64,000 nucleotides of DNA, taken from contig NZ_CP107796.1 in the NCBI RefSeq assembly GCF_036345995.1, forward strand, positions 1,116,001-1,180,000, given 5' to 3'. The stretch is from Streptomyces sp. NBC_00557. GTDB taxonomy: Bacteria > Actinomycetota > Actinomycetes > Streptomycetales > Streptomycetaceae. This document shows, piece after piece, positions 27,438-35,362 of this stretch. Each line of letters begins with the position of its first letter. Positions within the stretch are counted from its first letter, which is position 1. The translations under genes were made by a program, and so were the position numbers. The notes under the pieces are model-generated. The model saw nothing but the letters and a program-made list of their open reading frames with translations, had not been told where the DNA came from and did no database searches.

Positions 27438-27476
27438 TGTCCCGGACCATGGCAGCGTCCCGGCGATCCTGGGACA
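27438..27476. promoter_or_regulatory. Inverted repeat upstream of the permease gene
   Basis: TGTCCCGGA (27438-27446) and TCCTGGGACA (27467-27476) form an imperfect inverted repeat with a 20-base spacer in the 159-base gap before the permease. Function is unknown; it is not an obvious match to the GTACYATGTCACA motif. Confidence 0.35.
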
Positions 27477-27502
27477 TCTGTTCGATGAGAGGCGCACCAC
27501 CC

Positions 27503-28915
27503 ATGCACGTCACCGGAACCGCCCCGCAGCCGGCTCCGGCCACCTCCGAGACCCGTAGGGCCGTCGTAGAGGTCCCGCACTCCACCGACCCCGGCAAGCA
27601 TGCCCGACGCTTCGGCCTGCCGGTCGCGACCGCGCTGGTCATGGGCAACATCATCGGCGGCGGCATCTTCCTGCTCCCCGCCTCCATCGCCCCGTACGGC
27701 ACGGTCAGCCTGGTCGCCTTCGGGGTGCTGACCGTGGGCGCCATCGCGCTCGCCCTGGTCTTCGGCCGGCTCGCCGCGCGCGACCCCCGTACCGGCGGCC
27801 CCTACGTCTACGCCCGCGAGACCTTCGGCGACTTCGCCGGGTTCCTCGCCGCCTGGGCGTACTGGATCACCACCTGGGTGTCGAACGCGGCGCTCGCCGT
27901 CGCCGCCGTCGGCTACCTGGACGTGCTGATCCCGGTCGGCCACCACGCGTGGTCCGCGTGCCTGGCCGCCCTGGCCCTGCAGTGGCTGCCGGCCCTCGCC
28001 AACTTCGCCGGTACCCGGTACGTGGGCGCGGTCCAGCTGGTGTCCACGGTGCTGAAGTTCGTGCCGCTGCTGCTCGTCGCGGTCGGCGGGCTGTTCTTCT
28101 TCGATCCGTCCCGGCTCGGACCGTTCAACGCCAGTGGTCACAGCGCGATCGGTGCCGTGTCCGCCTCCGCCGCCCTGCTGCTCTTCTCCTACCTCGGGGT
28201 CGAATCGGCCGCGGTGAGCGCGGGCGAGGTCAGGGACGCCCGCCGCAACGTGGGGCGGGCCACCGTGATCGGCACCGCGGGCGCCGCGCTGGTCTACCTG
28301 CTGGGCACGCTGTCCGTCTTCGGCACGGTCGCGCACAACCGGCTGGTGACCTCCACGGCCCCCTTCTCCGACGCGGTGAACACCATGTTCGGCGGCGGCT
28401 GGGGCGGTACGGCGGTGGCGCTGGCGGCGCTGGTGTCCATGACCGGGTGCCTCAACGGCTGGACCCTGCTCAGCGCCCAGACCCCGTACGCGGCTGCCAG
28501 GGACGGCCTGTTCCCGGCCGCGTTCGCGCGTCGCCGCCGGGGCGTGCCGACGGTCGGCGTCGCCGTCACGGTCGTGCTGTCGTCCCTGCTCACGGTCTAC
28601 AACTACCTGTCGGGCTCGGCGAAGGTCTTCGACGTCCTCGTCCTCGTGACCACGTTCACCGCGACCGTGCCGTACCTGCTGGCGACGGCGGCGCAGCTCT
28701 TCCACCTGGTCTCCGGCAGGTCGGTGGACCGCGGGCGGCTGGTGCGCGACTCGGTGATCACCGTGATCGCGGCCGTGTTCTCCGTCTGGCTGATGGCGGG
28801 CGCCGGTTACGCGGCGGTGTACCAGGGGGTGCTGTTCCTGTTCGCCGGCATCCTGGTCTACGCGGTGATGGCGGCGCGCCGGCAGCGCAGGCCCCTGGAG
28901 ACGGACACGCCGTAG
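27503..28915 (+). CDS. APC family amino acid permease
   Basis: A 470-aa permease with about 12 transmembrane segments. After a roughly 35-residue cytosolic N-terminus comes the APC hallmark GLPVATALVMGNIIGGGIFLLPASIAPYG (TM1). SYLGVESAAVSAGEVRDARRNVGRAT lies near residue 235 (TM6 and the following loop). The subfamily resembles the arginine/ornithine and fructoselysine type. Placed after the hydroxyproline genes and their GntR regulator, it probably imports hydroxyproline or proline. An upstream in-frame ATG (27485) is possible; 27503 is preferred for the family's N-terminus. Confidence 0.88.
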   Translation: MHVTGTAPQPAPATSETRRAVVEVPHSTDPGKHARRFGLPVATALVMGNIIGGGIFLLPASIAPYGTVSLVAFGVLTVGAIALALVFGRLAARDPRTGGPYVYARETFGDFAGFLAAWAYWITTWVSNAALAVAAVGYLDVLIPVGHHAWSACLAALALQWLPALANFAGTRYVGAVQLVSTVLKFVPLLLVAVGGLFFFDPSRLGPFNASGHSAIGAVSASAALLLFSYLGVESAAVSAGEVRDARRNVGRATVIGTAGAALVYLLGTLSVFGTVAHNRLVTSTAPFSDAVNTMFGGGWGGTAVALAALVSMTGCLNGWTLLSAQTPYAAARDGLFPAAFARRRRGVPTVGVAVTVVLSSLLTVYNYLSGSAKVFDVLVLVTTFTATVPYLLATAAQLFHLVSGRSVDRGRLVRDSVITVIAAVFSVWLMAGAGYAAVYQGVLFLFAGILVYAVMAARRQRRPLETDTP

Positions 28916-28970
28916 CAGGCGGTCGGCTGCCCGGCGGGCGGGCCCGGCCGAGCAGCCGTCAGACACGCGG

Positions 28971-29010
28971 ACGGGCGGCCGCGCCGGATCACTCCGGCAC
29001 GGCCGCCCGT
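28971..29010. terminator. Bidirectional terminator between the permease and tRNA-Pro
   Basis: ACGGGCGGCCG plus GCCGG (28971-28987) pairs with CCGGC plus CGGCCGCCCGT (28994-29010) with one mismatch and a 6-nt loop. It lies 55 bases after the plus-strand permease and 10 bases past the 3' end of the minus-strand tRNA. Confidence 0.8.
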
Positions 29011-29020
29011 GTGCGTCACG

Positions 29021-29094
<74 letters not shown>

Positions 29095-29139
29095 TCGCGC
29101 TCCCACGCGGGGCGTCCCGCGTGATCACGCAGGTCAACC

Positions 29140-30567
29140 TTATCGCACCTGTGCGGGTTCCCGTGCCGCCCCCGGGGTGGCGGAGTGCGTCGTACGGGCG
29201 GGGCGGCGGGCCGGGACGAGGAGGGCGGCGCCGGCCGCGGCCAGGCAGAGGAGGGCGAGCAGGGCCCAGCCGTGAGTGTAGCCGGAGGCGTAGGGCAGGC
29301 CGGAGGGCTGGAGGCGGCCGGTGACCAGGACGCTGGTGACCGCGGCGCCGATGGAGCCGCCGATGGTGCGGATGTTGGCGTTCATGCCGGTCGCGGCGCC
29401 GGTCTGCTCGGGCGGGACGCTGCCGACGACGAGGTTGGCCATGGAGGCGAAGGCCAGTCCGATGCCCAGGCCGAACAGGGCGGCGACGACGGCGATCTGC
29501 CACTGGGCGTCGTGCCACAGGGTGAGGAACCCACAGGCCAGCGCGCCGAGTGCGGCGCCGGTGGTGAGGAGCGCCTTGGCGCCGACGCGGGGCTCCAGCC
29601 GGCCCGACAGGATCCCGGAGAGGAACATCGCCAGCAGCATCGGCAGCATGAGCAGGCCGGAGGCGGTGACGCTCGCGCCGAAGCCGTAACCGGCCGCGGA
29701 CGGCGTCTGGACGAAGCCCGGCAGGAAGGACCAGATCGCGTACATGCCCGCGCCGAAGAGCAGGGCGGCGGCGTTGGTGGTCCACACGGCGGGCAGCCGC
29801 ATCACGCGCAGGTCGATCAGCGGGGTGCGGGAGCGGGCCTCGGCCGTGAGCCACGCGGCGAACAGCACGACGGCGGCGGCGAACAGGCCGAGCACCTTCG
29901 GCGAGCTCCAGCCCCACTGCCCGGCCCGGCTCAGCGGCAGCAGCAGGGCCACCAGCCAGGCGGAGAGCAGCCCGGCGCCCAGCCAGCCCACCTTCCCCTC
30001 GGCCCTCTTGGGGGACTCGGGGACACAGGCCACGGCGATCAGGACCGTCGCGGCGACGATGGCCACGGGGATCCAGAACAGCCAGCGGTAGTCGAGCGCG
30101 GAGACGATCGGCCCCGCGGCCACCATGCCGACGCCGCCGCCCGCGGCGATCACCGCGGAGAGGTTGCTGATGCTGCCGCTGACCTCGGCCGGCGCGAACT
30201 CGTCGCGGATGATGCCGAAGGACAGCGGGAACAGGGCGCCGCCGACGCCCTGGACGACGCGGGCGATGACGAGGACGCCGATGTCCGGCGCGAGCGCGGC
30301 GACGAGGCAGCCGGCGAGGACGGCGAGCAGGACGCCGACGAGCGTGCGTTTGCGGCCGGCGAGGTCGCCGACCCGGCCGAGGATCGGGGTGAAGACCGAG
30401 GCGGACAGCAGATACGCCGTCATCACCCAGGTCGCGCTGGACTGGGAGGTGTGCAGGGCGTGCTGGACGGTCGGCAGGGCCGGCGCGATCAGCGACTGCA
30501 GCATGGAGAACACGCCCGCACCGGTCGCGAGAACGGCGAAGGTGAGGCGGGTGGACTTGCGGGGCAT
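29140..30567 (-). CDS. MFS transporter, DHA2 (drug:H+ antiporter, 14 TM) family
   Basis: A 475-aa membrane transporter. The pattern of about 14 hydrophobic segments and the DHA2 motifs are visible: motif A as ILGRVGDLAGRKRTLVGVLL (about 62-81), the TM4 ARVVQGVGGALFPLSFG, and the TM5 antiporter-like motif AAGGGVGMVAAGPIVSAL. It probably exports a toxic or signalling compound using the proton gradient. It is divergent from a TetR gene with two palindromic operators between them. The ATG follows GGAGAGG. Confidence 0.92.
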   Translation of the reverse strand: MPRKSTRLTFAVLATGAGVFSMLQSLIAPALPTVQHALHTSQSSATWVMTAYLLSASVFTPILGRVGDLAGRKRTLVGVLLAVLAGCLVAALAPDIGVLVIARVVQGVGGALFPLSFGIIRDEFAPAEVSGSISNLSAVIAAGGGVGMVAAGPIVSALDYRWLFWIPVAIVAATVLIAVACVPESPKRAEGKVGWLGAGLLSAWLVALLLPLSRAGQWGWSSPKVLGLFAAAVVLFAAWLTAEARSRTPLIDLRVMRLPAVWTTNAAALLFGAGMYAIWSFLPGFVQTPSAAGYGFGASVTASGLLMLPMLLAMFLSGILSGRLEPRVGAKALLTTGAALGALACGFLTLWHDAQWQIAVVAALFGLGIGLAFASMANLVVGSVPPEQTGAATGMNANIRTIGGSIGAAVTSVLVTGRLQPSGLPYASGYTHGWALLALLCLAAAGAALLVPARRPARTTHSATPGAAREPAQVR

Positions 30568-30664
30568 GAGGGAGCCTCTCCGAAAGGGAGCTCTGGGGAT
30601 GGACGGGGGGTGCGGGGGCCGCCGGGCACGTCCGGCCAGGGCGGCGCCGCCCCCGAACTGCTAA

Positions 30665-30704
30665 AGTGGAGGTACCCCTCCACTCTAGCGGAGGTGAGCC
30701 TCCG
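30665..30704. promoter_or_regulatory. Double palindromic TetR operator between the MFS and TetR genes
   Basis: AGTGGAGGTACCCCTCCACT (30665-30684) is a perfect 8-bp dyad around TACC. CGGAGG-TGAG-CCTCCG (30689-30704) is a second dyad with the same GGAGG-N4-CCTCC core, centred 22 bp away, two helical turns. A third half-site CTCCTCCGG follows near 30726. This is the expected layout for repression of both divergent genes by the TetR product. Confidence 0.8.
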
Positions 30705-30760
30705 GTTCAACTGAAGCGGATGCACTCCTCCGGTTCATCGATTCCCTCTGGGAGGCAGCA

Positions 30761-31339
30761 GTGACGGCCACGCCGTTCCCCGTCGGCGAGATCGTGGCGG
30801 CCCGCCGGCCGCACCGCAAGGACGCCGCCCGCAACTACGACGCCCTGCTCGCCGCGGCCCGCGAGGCGTTCGCGGAGCACGGCGCCGACGCCTCGCTCGA
30901 GGACATCGCCCGCCGCGCCGGGGTCGGCATCGGCACGCTGTACCGGAACTTCCCCACCCGCCGCGACCTCTTCGAGAGCGTCTACGCCGACGAGGTCGAC
31001 ACCCTGTGCCGGGCCGCCGAGGAGGTCGCGGACCTGGAGCCGTGGGAGGCGCTGACCGCCTGGCTGGACCGGTTCTCCGGCTACATGGTCACCAAGCGCG
31101 CGGTGCGCGAGGCGCTGAACGACGAGTCGGAGATCTTCCAGACCTGCCGCGAGTCCATGTACGCCGCCGGGGGCCCGCTGCTGGAGCGCGCCCAGCGGGC
31201 GGGCGTCGCCCGTACGGACATGGACTTCGTCGACCTGCTGCGGATGGTCGCCGGCATCACGGCCACGGCCTTCGACGACGACGCCCAGCGCGACCGGGTC
31301 CTGGCGATCGCCCTGGACGGGGTGCGCACCGGCCGCTGA
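30761..31339 (+). CDS. TetR family transcriptional regulator
   Basis: A 192-aa repressor. The N-terminal helix-turn-helix is KDAARNYDALLAAAREAFAEHGADASLEDIARRAGVGIGTLYRNFPTRRDLFE in outline (residues 20-70); the rest is a helical ligand domain. The GTG at 30761 follows GGGAGG. The adjacent MFS pump and the shared palindromes indicate it represses the pump and itself until a pump substrate binds. Confidence 0.93.
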   Translation: MTATPFPVGEIVAARRPHRKDAARNYDALLAAAREAFAEHGADASLEDIARRAGVGIGTLYRNFPTRRDLFESVYADEVDTLCRAAEEVADLEPWEALTAWLDRFSGYMVTKRAVREALNDESEIFQTCRESMYAAGGPLLERAQRAGVARTDMDFVDLLRMVAGITATAFDDDAQRDRVLAIALDGVRTGR

Positions 31340-31360
31340 GAGCCGGGGCGCCGCCTGCGT

Positions 31361-31429
31361 GACGAGCGCGTGCCTGCTTGACGAGCGCGTGCCTACTTGA
31401 TGAGCGCGTGCCTACTTGATGAGCGCGTT
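31361..31429. repeat. 19-bp tandem repeat, 3.6 copies, overlapping a gene's stop codon
   Basis: Units start at 31361, 31380, 31399 and 31418 (last partial). The consensus is GAYGAGCGCGTGCCTACTT with one or two changes per unit. On the minus strand the unit contains GCGCTCATCAAGTAG, the last codons and stop of the 171-aa membrane protein gene, so the gene's end has been copied downstream of itself. It lies between two converging stop codons. Confidence 0.9.
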
Positions 31430-31927
31430 CGCCACCACCACGATCACCCCGAGCAGCGCGTCCCCGGCGCCCATGAGGACCGCCATGGGCCAACTCCGGG
31501 CCGACCAGCGGGCGGTGATCAGCCCCAGGCCGAAGAGGATGACGATGTTGAGGGCGAACACCGGGTACTGGACGCCGTTCGGCGGCCACCAGCCCCACCC
31601 GGCGCCCGCGAGCAGGAAGACCGTGGGCAGCGAGGCCACGACCAGCGGCCACTCGTGCCGCAGTGTGCGCACTACGTCCCACCGGCGGTGCGGGGTGCGT
31701 TCGGCGATGTAGTGGGCGTAGCCGTGCGCGAGTGCGGAGGCGAGGGCGGTCACCAGGAGCCACACGGCGTCGTAGCGGCGGCCGGCGGCGCTCGTACGGC
31801 CGTACTGGCTGAGCGCCGCCACCATCGAGCTGGCGAGGACGGCGCCGTACACCCCGCCGAACAGGACGGCCTCACGGGTGTCGTGCCGCCGGGGCGGTGC
31901 CGTGCCGACCGCCGGAGAGTCAGCCAT
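31412..31927 (-). CDS. Small integral membrane protein of unknown function
   Basis: A 171-aa protein I do not recognise. Hydrophobic segments lie at about 22-41 (AVLFGGVYGAVLASSMVAAL), 53-73, 90-108, 118-137 and 145-170, with short Arg-rich loops (RTPHRRWDVVRTLRHEW). There is no signal peptide cleavage site. The ATG at 31927 is followed by MADSPAVGTAPPRRHDTR. The last four codons and the stop lie in the 19-bp tandem repeat. It is convergent with the TetR gene and divergent from the cupin gene. Confidence 0.75.
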   Translation of the reverse strand: MADSPAVGTAPPRRHDTREAVLFGGVYGAVLASSMVAALSQYGRTSAAGRRYDAVWLLVTALASALAHGYAHYIAERTPHRRWDVVRTLRHEWPLVVASLPTVFLLAGAGWGWWPPNGVQYPVFALNIVILFGLGLITARWSARSWPMAVLMGAGDALLGVIVVVANALIK

Positions 31928-32045
31928 ACTCACCACGATCACCCGCACCGCGCCGCCCCGCCAGTCCGGCCGGCCCGACGAAGTGTCCTCCCACCAGCCC
32001 CGATGCCGCACACCCTGTCGGCCGTGGCACGGCCGTGGCACTGGC

Positions 32046-32051
32046 TAGGGT
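32046..32051 (+). promoter_or_regulatory. -10 box of a probably leaderless cupin mRNA
   Basis: TAGGGT is followed by six bases and then the ATG at 32058. No ribosome-binding site is present. The same TANNNT-N6-start spacing occurs at 26618, 47768 and 60953. Confidence 0.5.
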
Positions 32052-32057
32052 CACCGC

Positions 32058-32402
32058 ATGACGCACAGCTTCGCGCTCCACATCCCCGACGCCTGCCTCG
32101 AACCGGAGCCCCTCGACCCGGGGCAGATCGTCTCCGGGAACCCGGAGGTCACCGGGAAGGTGGTCTGGACGTCACCGGACGGCCGGCAGATCCGCGGCAT
32201 CTGGCAGATCACTCCCGGAGTGGTCACCGACACGGAGGCGGACGAGCTGTTCGTGGTGATCAGCGGCTCGGCGACGATCGAGGTGGAGGACGGGCCGACG
32301 CTGACGGTGGGGCCGGGCGACATGGCGGTGCTGCGCGCCGGCGACCGTACGACGTGGACCGTGCACGAGACGCTGCGCAAGGCTTACGCGATCAACGGGT
32401 GA
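32058..32402 (+). CDS. Cupin domain-containing protein
   Basis: A 114-aa single-domain cupin: TPGVVTDTEADELFVVISGSATIEVEDG (53-80) is the first motif and TVGPGDMAVLRAGDRTTWTVHETLRKAY (84-111) the second. Usual metal-binding His residues of motif 1 (G(X)5HXH) are missing, which is typical of the COG3450-like small cupins; the Glu and C-terminal His are kept. Function is unknown. Its end overlaps by 11 bases the end of the convergent hydrolase gene. Confidence 0.85.
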   Translation: MTHSFALHIPDACLEPEPLDPGQIVSGNPEVTGKVVWTSPDGRQIRGIWQITPGVVTDTEADELFVVISGSATIEVEDGPTLTVGPGDMAVLRAGDRTTWTVHETLRKAYAING

Positions 32403-33012
32403 GCCCCGGGCCGCGGTCCGTCGCCCTGCCCAGTTCCTCCACCCCCGCGGCCAACGCCTCGGCCACCTCCCCCGGCGGCAGGTCCGCGGCCCCGCTCGTC
32501 CGGGCCAGCAGCGGCAGTTCCACCTGGACCCCGCCCAGGCGGGTCAGGTTGACCGGGTTGCGGGGGTGCACGCCCCGCAGGGCGCTCGGGATCGCGGCCA
32601 GGTCGGTGACCGCCGGGAAGTGCGGGACGTGCGCGGCGAGTGCCTCGGCGAGGACGTGGGCCGCCGCCCGGTTGCCGCCGCCGAGGAAGACCGTGCGCGG
32701 CGCCCCGGGCCGCATGTGGCCGTGCAGGGAGACCGTGAGGGAAACCCGGTCGAGGAACTCCCGCAGCAGCGCGCAGTGGCCGGCTGCCATCAGCGGGGAG
32801 GTGACGTGCACGGGCTGCCGTGCTCCCGGCTGGGTGAAGACGAGGCTGGTGGCGCCGCAGCGGCGCGCCACGGTCCGGGCGAGTTCGGCGGTGCCGCCCT
32901 CGTTGCTGCCGTGCAGCGCCAGCAGGCCGATGCCGTCGCCGGGCACGAGGGTCGCGACCATGGGGACGCCCTCGATCTCCACCCGTTCCTCCACCTGTCC
33001 GGTACGTGTCAT
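32392..33012 (-). CDS. Poly-gamma-glutamate hydrolase family protein
   Basis: A 206-aa protein related to phage PghP-type zinc peptidases. LLALHGSNEGGTAELARTVARR (28-49) holds the metal-binding-like His. TVSLHGHMRPGAPRTVFLGGGN (about 92-113) holds a second His cluster, and a Glu region (GVQVELPLLAR) follows. No signal peptide is present, so it acts in the cytosol or leaves by another route. Its ATG overlaps the LacI-family stop as ATGA, so it is co-translated with that regulator. Confidence 0.8.
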   Translation of the reverse strand: MTRTGQVEERVEIEGVPMVATLVPGDGIGLLALHGSNEGGTAELARTVARRCGATSLVFTQPGARQPVHVTSPLMAAGHCALLREFLDRVSLTVSLHGHMRPGAPRTVFLGGGNRAAAHVLAEALAAHVPHFPAVTDLAAIPSALRGVHPRNPVNLTRLGGVQVELPLLARTSGAADLPPGEVAEALAAGVEELGRATDRGPGLTR

Positions 33013-34052
33013 CGTGTCCCTCGACCCTCCGTCGGCGCGGGCATGTTGTACGGCGTGACCACCTGGATCGCGGACGGCAGCGCCGGCCCGGCCGGAGGCA
33101 GCGCGCCGTGCGCCCGCATGACGAGACGGCAGGCCTCCCGCATGTCCTGGCGCAGGTCGTGGTGGAGCACGGCGGACAGCCTGTGCTCGCGCAGCAGCCG
33201 CGTGTTGTCGTGGTCGAGGTCGTGGGCGATGAACACCGCGCACTCCCGGCCGGCGTCGGCGAAGGCGCGCAGGGTGGCGTTGTTGCCGCCGCCGATCGAG
33301 TACACGGCGCGGATCTCCGGGTCCCGCTCCAGGGCGCCGCGGACCAGGTCGTACTGGGTGGCGTCCAGCCCCTGGCCCTCGGCGATCTCCACCAGGGCGC
33401 GCTGCGGATGCCGGGCGCGCATCAGGCTGCGGAAGCCCATCTCGCGCTCCTCCTCGTTGCGGAAGAAGCCGCTGCTGAGGCTGGTGAGGACGTTGCCGGG
33501 CCCGTCGCCGAGCCACTGGCCCATCAGATAGGCGGCAGTGGCGCCGGCGGCCCGGTTGTCGCTGCCGACGTAGCCGACCCGGCCGCTGCCGGGCAGGTCG
33601 GTGACCAGGGTGACGACCGGGATGCCGGCCGCGGTGAGCCGGCCGACGGCGGCGGTCACCTCGGGGACGTCCGGCGCCTTGAGGATCACGCCCTGCGAGC
33701 CGCGCCGGGCGATCCGGTCCAGCGTCCTGACCTGCTCGGCGGGCGGGCCGGTCTCGCGGAAGTGGAAGCGGGAGCGGACGACGGCCGGGTGCAGGGACGG
33801 CAGTTCGGCCTCCAGCGCGGCGCGTACGGCGGTGCTGAACCGCTCGGGCGCCTGCACCACGATGTCGACCATGAACGTGCGGCCGACCAGCCGCACCTGG
33901 GTGCGCTGCCGGTCGAGGTCGGCGATGGCCCGGTGCACCTCCCGCGCGGTGCTCTCGCGCACCCCTCCCCTGCCGTTGAGGACGCGGTCCACGGTGGCCT
34001 CGCTGAGACCCGCCTGACGTGCGATCTCCCGGATCGGGAACGGATGGCCCAT
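33009..34052 (-). CDS. LacI family transcriptional regulator (sugar/polyol type)
   Basis: A 347-aa repressor. The N-terminal helix-turn-helix reads PIREIARQAGLSEATVDRVLNGRGGVRESTAREV (residues 5-39), followed by a periplasmic-binding-protein-like effector domain (VDIVVQAPERFSTAVRAALE, GVILKAPDVPEVTAAVGRLTAAGIPVVTLVTDLP, VYSIGGGNNATLRAF). VDRVLNG at the recognition helix resembles inositol and rhizopine LacI regulators. ATG 34052 follows AAGGAG. It is divergent from the dioxygenase-SDR-dehydrogenase genes across 124 bases and probably controls them. Confidence 0.9.
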   Translation of the reverse strand: MGHPFPIREIARQAGLSEATVDRVLNGRGGVRESTAREVHRAIADLDRQRTQVRLVGRTFMVDIVVQAPERFSTAVRAALEAELPSLHPAVVRSRFHFRETGPPAEQVRTLDRIARRGSQGVILKAPDVPEVTAAVGRLTAAGIPVVTLVTDLPGSGRVGYVGSDNRAAGATAAYLMGQWLGDGPGNVLTSLSSGFFRNEEEREMGFRSLMRARHPQRALVEIAEGQGLDATQYDLVRGALERDPEIRAVYSIGGGNNATLRAFADAGRECAVFIAHDLDHDNTRLLREHRLSAVLHHDLRQDMREACRLVMRAHGALPPAGPALPSAIQVVTPYNMPAPTEGRGTR

Positions 34053-34105
34053 GGGCCTGCTCCTTGAGGGGTTTTTGATGGCCTGCTGCTGGTTGTTCGA
34101 GGGGT

Positions 34106-34117
34106 TTGTACTGACAA
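34106..34117. promoter_or_regulatory. Candidate operator between the LacI regulator and the dioxygenase operon
   Basis: TTGT-ACTG-ACAA is a perfect 4-bp dyad, and a TGACA direct repeat (34112-34126) overlaps it. It lies in the 124-base divergent gap. Assignment to the LacI protein is positional only. Confidence 0.35.
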
Positions 34118-34176
34118 GAATGACAGGGCCGCGTCGTCGCCGTGGCCGAAAGCCGTAGCCGGCCGAAAGGACACCG

Positions 34177-35343
34177 ATGTCCGTCGTCTCCGTGCCGGGC
34201 CGTGCCTGGCTGTCCGAGCAGGACTGCGACCTGGACGCCTTCCGCGCCCTGACCGACCGCACGACCCGCCTCGCGGACTATCCGCACGCCGCCTCCGTGG
34301 CCGAGAACGTCCTGGTGTACGAGGGTGAGCGGCTGCGCGACCCCGCAGACCCGGACGCCCTGCGGGCCGAGCTGGTGCGGGCCTTCGCCGAGGGCCCCGG
34401 GATCATCGTGGTCAAGGGCGCCTGGCCCGACCTGCCCGCCGTGGACCGGCTGACGGCCGTGTTCGAGGCGCTGATCGCCGAGCAGCGCGCCTCCGGGGCC
34501 ACAGCCGGCGACCACTTCGCGAAGCCGGGCGCCAACGACCGGGTGTGGAACGCGCTGGAGAAGGCGGCCCGGTACGACGCCGAGGCGTTCGCCGACTACT
34601 ACGCCAACGACGTCCTCGCCCTGGTCTCCACCGCCTGGCTGGGCCCCGGCTACCAGGTGACCTCGCAGGTCAACGTGGTCAACCCGGGCGGCGCCGGACA
34701 GAGCCCGCACCGGGACTACCACCTCGGCTTCCTGGGCAACGCGGCCGCGGCCGCCTACCCGGCCCATGTGCACCGCCTCTCCCCCGTGCTCACCCTCCAG
34801 GGCGCGGTCGCCCACTGCGACATGCCGGTGGAGTCGGGCCCGACGCTGTACCTGCCGTACTCGCAGCTGTACGAGCCGGGCTATCTGGCCTGGCGGCTGC
34901 CGCCGTTCCGGGCGTACTTCGAGCGGCACCACGTCCAGCTCCCGCTCGCCAAGGGGGACGCGGCCTTCTTCAACCCGGCGCTCTTCCACGCCGCCGGAAC
35001 CAACCGCACGGCGGACGTGCGGCGCACGGCCAACCTGCTCCAGGTGTCGTCCGCCTTCGGGCGCGCGATGGAGACGGTGGACCGCGAGGCGGTGGCGAAC
35101 GCGGTGTTCCCGGTGCTGCTGCGGCGCGCGGCCGAGGGCGCGGACGAGCGGTGGCTGGAGAACGTGATCGCGGCGAGCGCCGAGGGCTACCCCTTCCCGA
35201 CCAACCTCGACAGCGACCCGCCGGTCGGCGGGCTCGCCCCGCCGTCCCAGGCGGACGTGCTGTGGCGGGCGGTGCGCGAGGCGTGGACCCCCGAGCGGCT
35301 CCGGGCCGAGCTGCGGGCCGGCGCGGAACGCCGGGAGAGCTGA
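34177..35343 (+). CDS. Phytanoyl-CoA dioxygenase (PhyH) family Fe(II)/2-oxoglutarate oxygenase
   Basis: A 388-aa non-heme iron dioxygenase. The iron ligands are His179 and Asp181 in SPHRDYH and His272 in LFHAAGTNRT; Arg278/Arg283-284 are candidate 2-oxoglutarate contacts. TLQGAVAHCDMPVESGPTLYLPYS is the jelly-roll core. The family hydroxylates or O/N-demethylates small molecules. It is the first gene of an operon with an SDR and a Gfo/Idh/MocA dehydrogenase and lies beside an inositol-type LacI gene. That suggests oxidative conversion of a substituted polyol (for example demethylation), which is inference. The ATG follows GAAAGGACACC. Confidence 0.88.
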   Translation: MSVVSVPGRAWLSEQDCDLDAFRALTDRTTRLADYPHAASVAENVLVYEGERLRDPADPDALRAELVRAFAEGPGIIVVKGAWPDLPAVDRLTAVFEALIAEQRASGATAGDHFAKPGANDRVWNALEKAARYDAEAFADYYANDVLALVSTAWLGPGYQVTSQVNVVNPGGAGQSPHRDYHLGFLGNAAAAAYPAHVHRLSPVLTLQGAVAHCDMPVESGPTLYLPYSQLYEPGYLAWRLPPFRAYFERHHVQLPLAKGDAAFFNPALFHAAGTNRTADVRRTANLLQVSSAFGRAMETVDREAVANAVFPVLLRRAAEGADERWLENVIAASAEGYPFPTNLDSDPPVGGLAPPSQADVLWRAVREAWTPERLRAELRAGAERRES

Positions 35344-35362
35344 GGAAGGGACACACACGGTC

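Noticed and set aside
31361..31429. Possible CRISPR array
   Set aside because: The 19-bp units are directly adjacent without spacers, and no cas genes are present; it is a simple tandem repeat.
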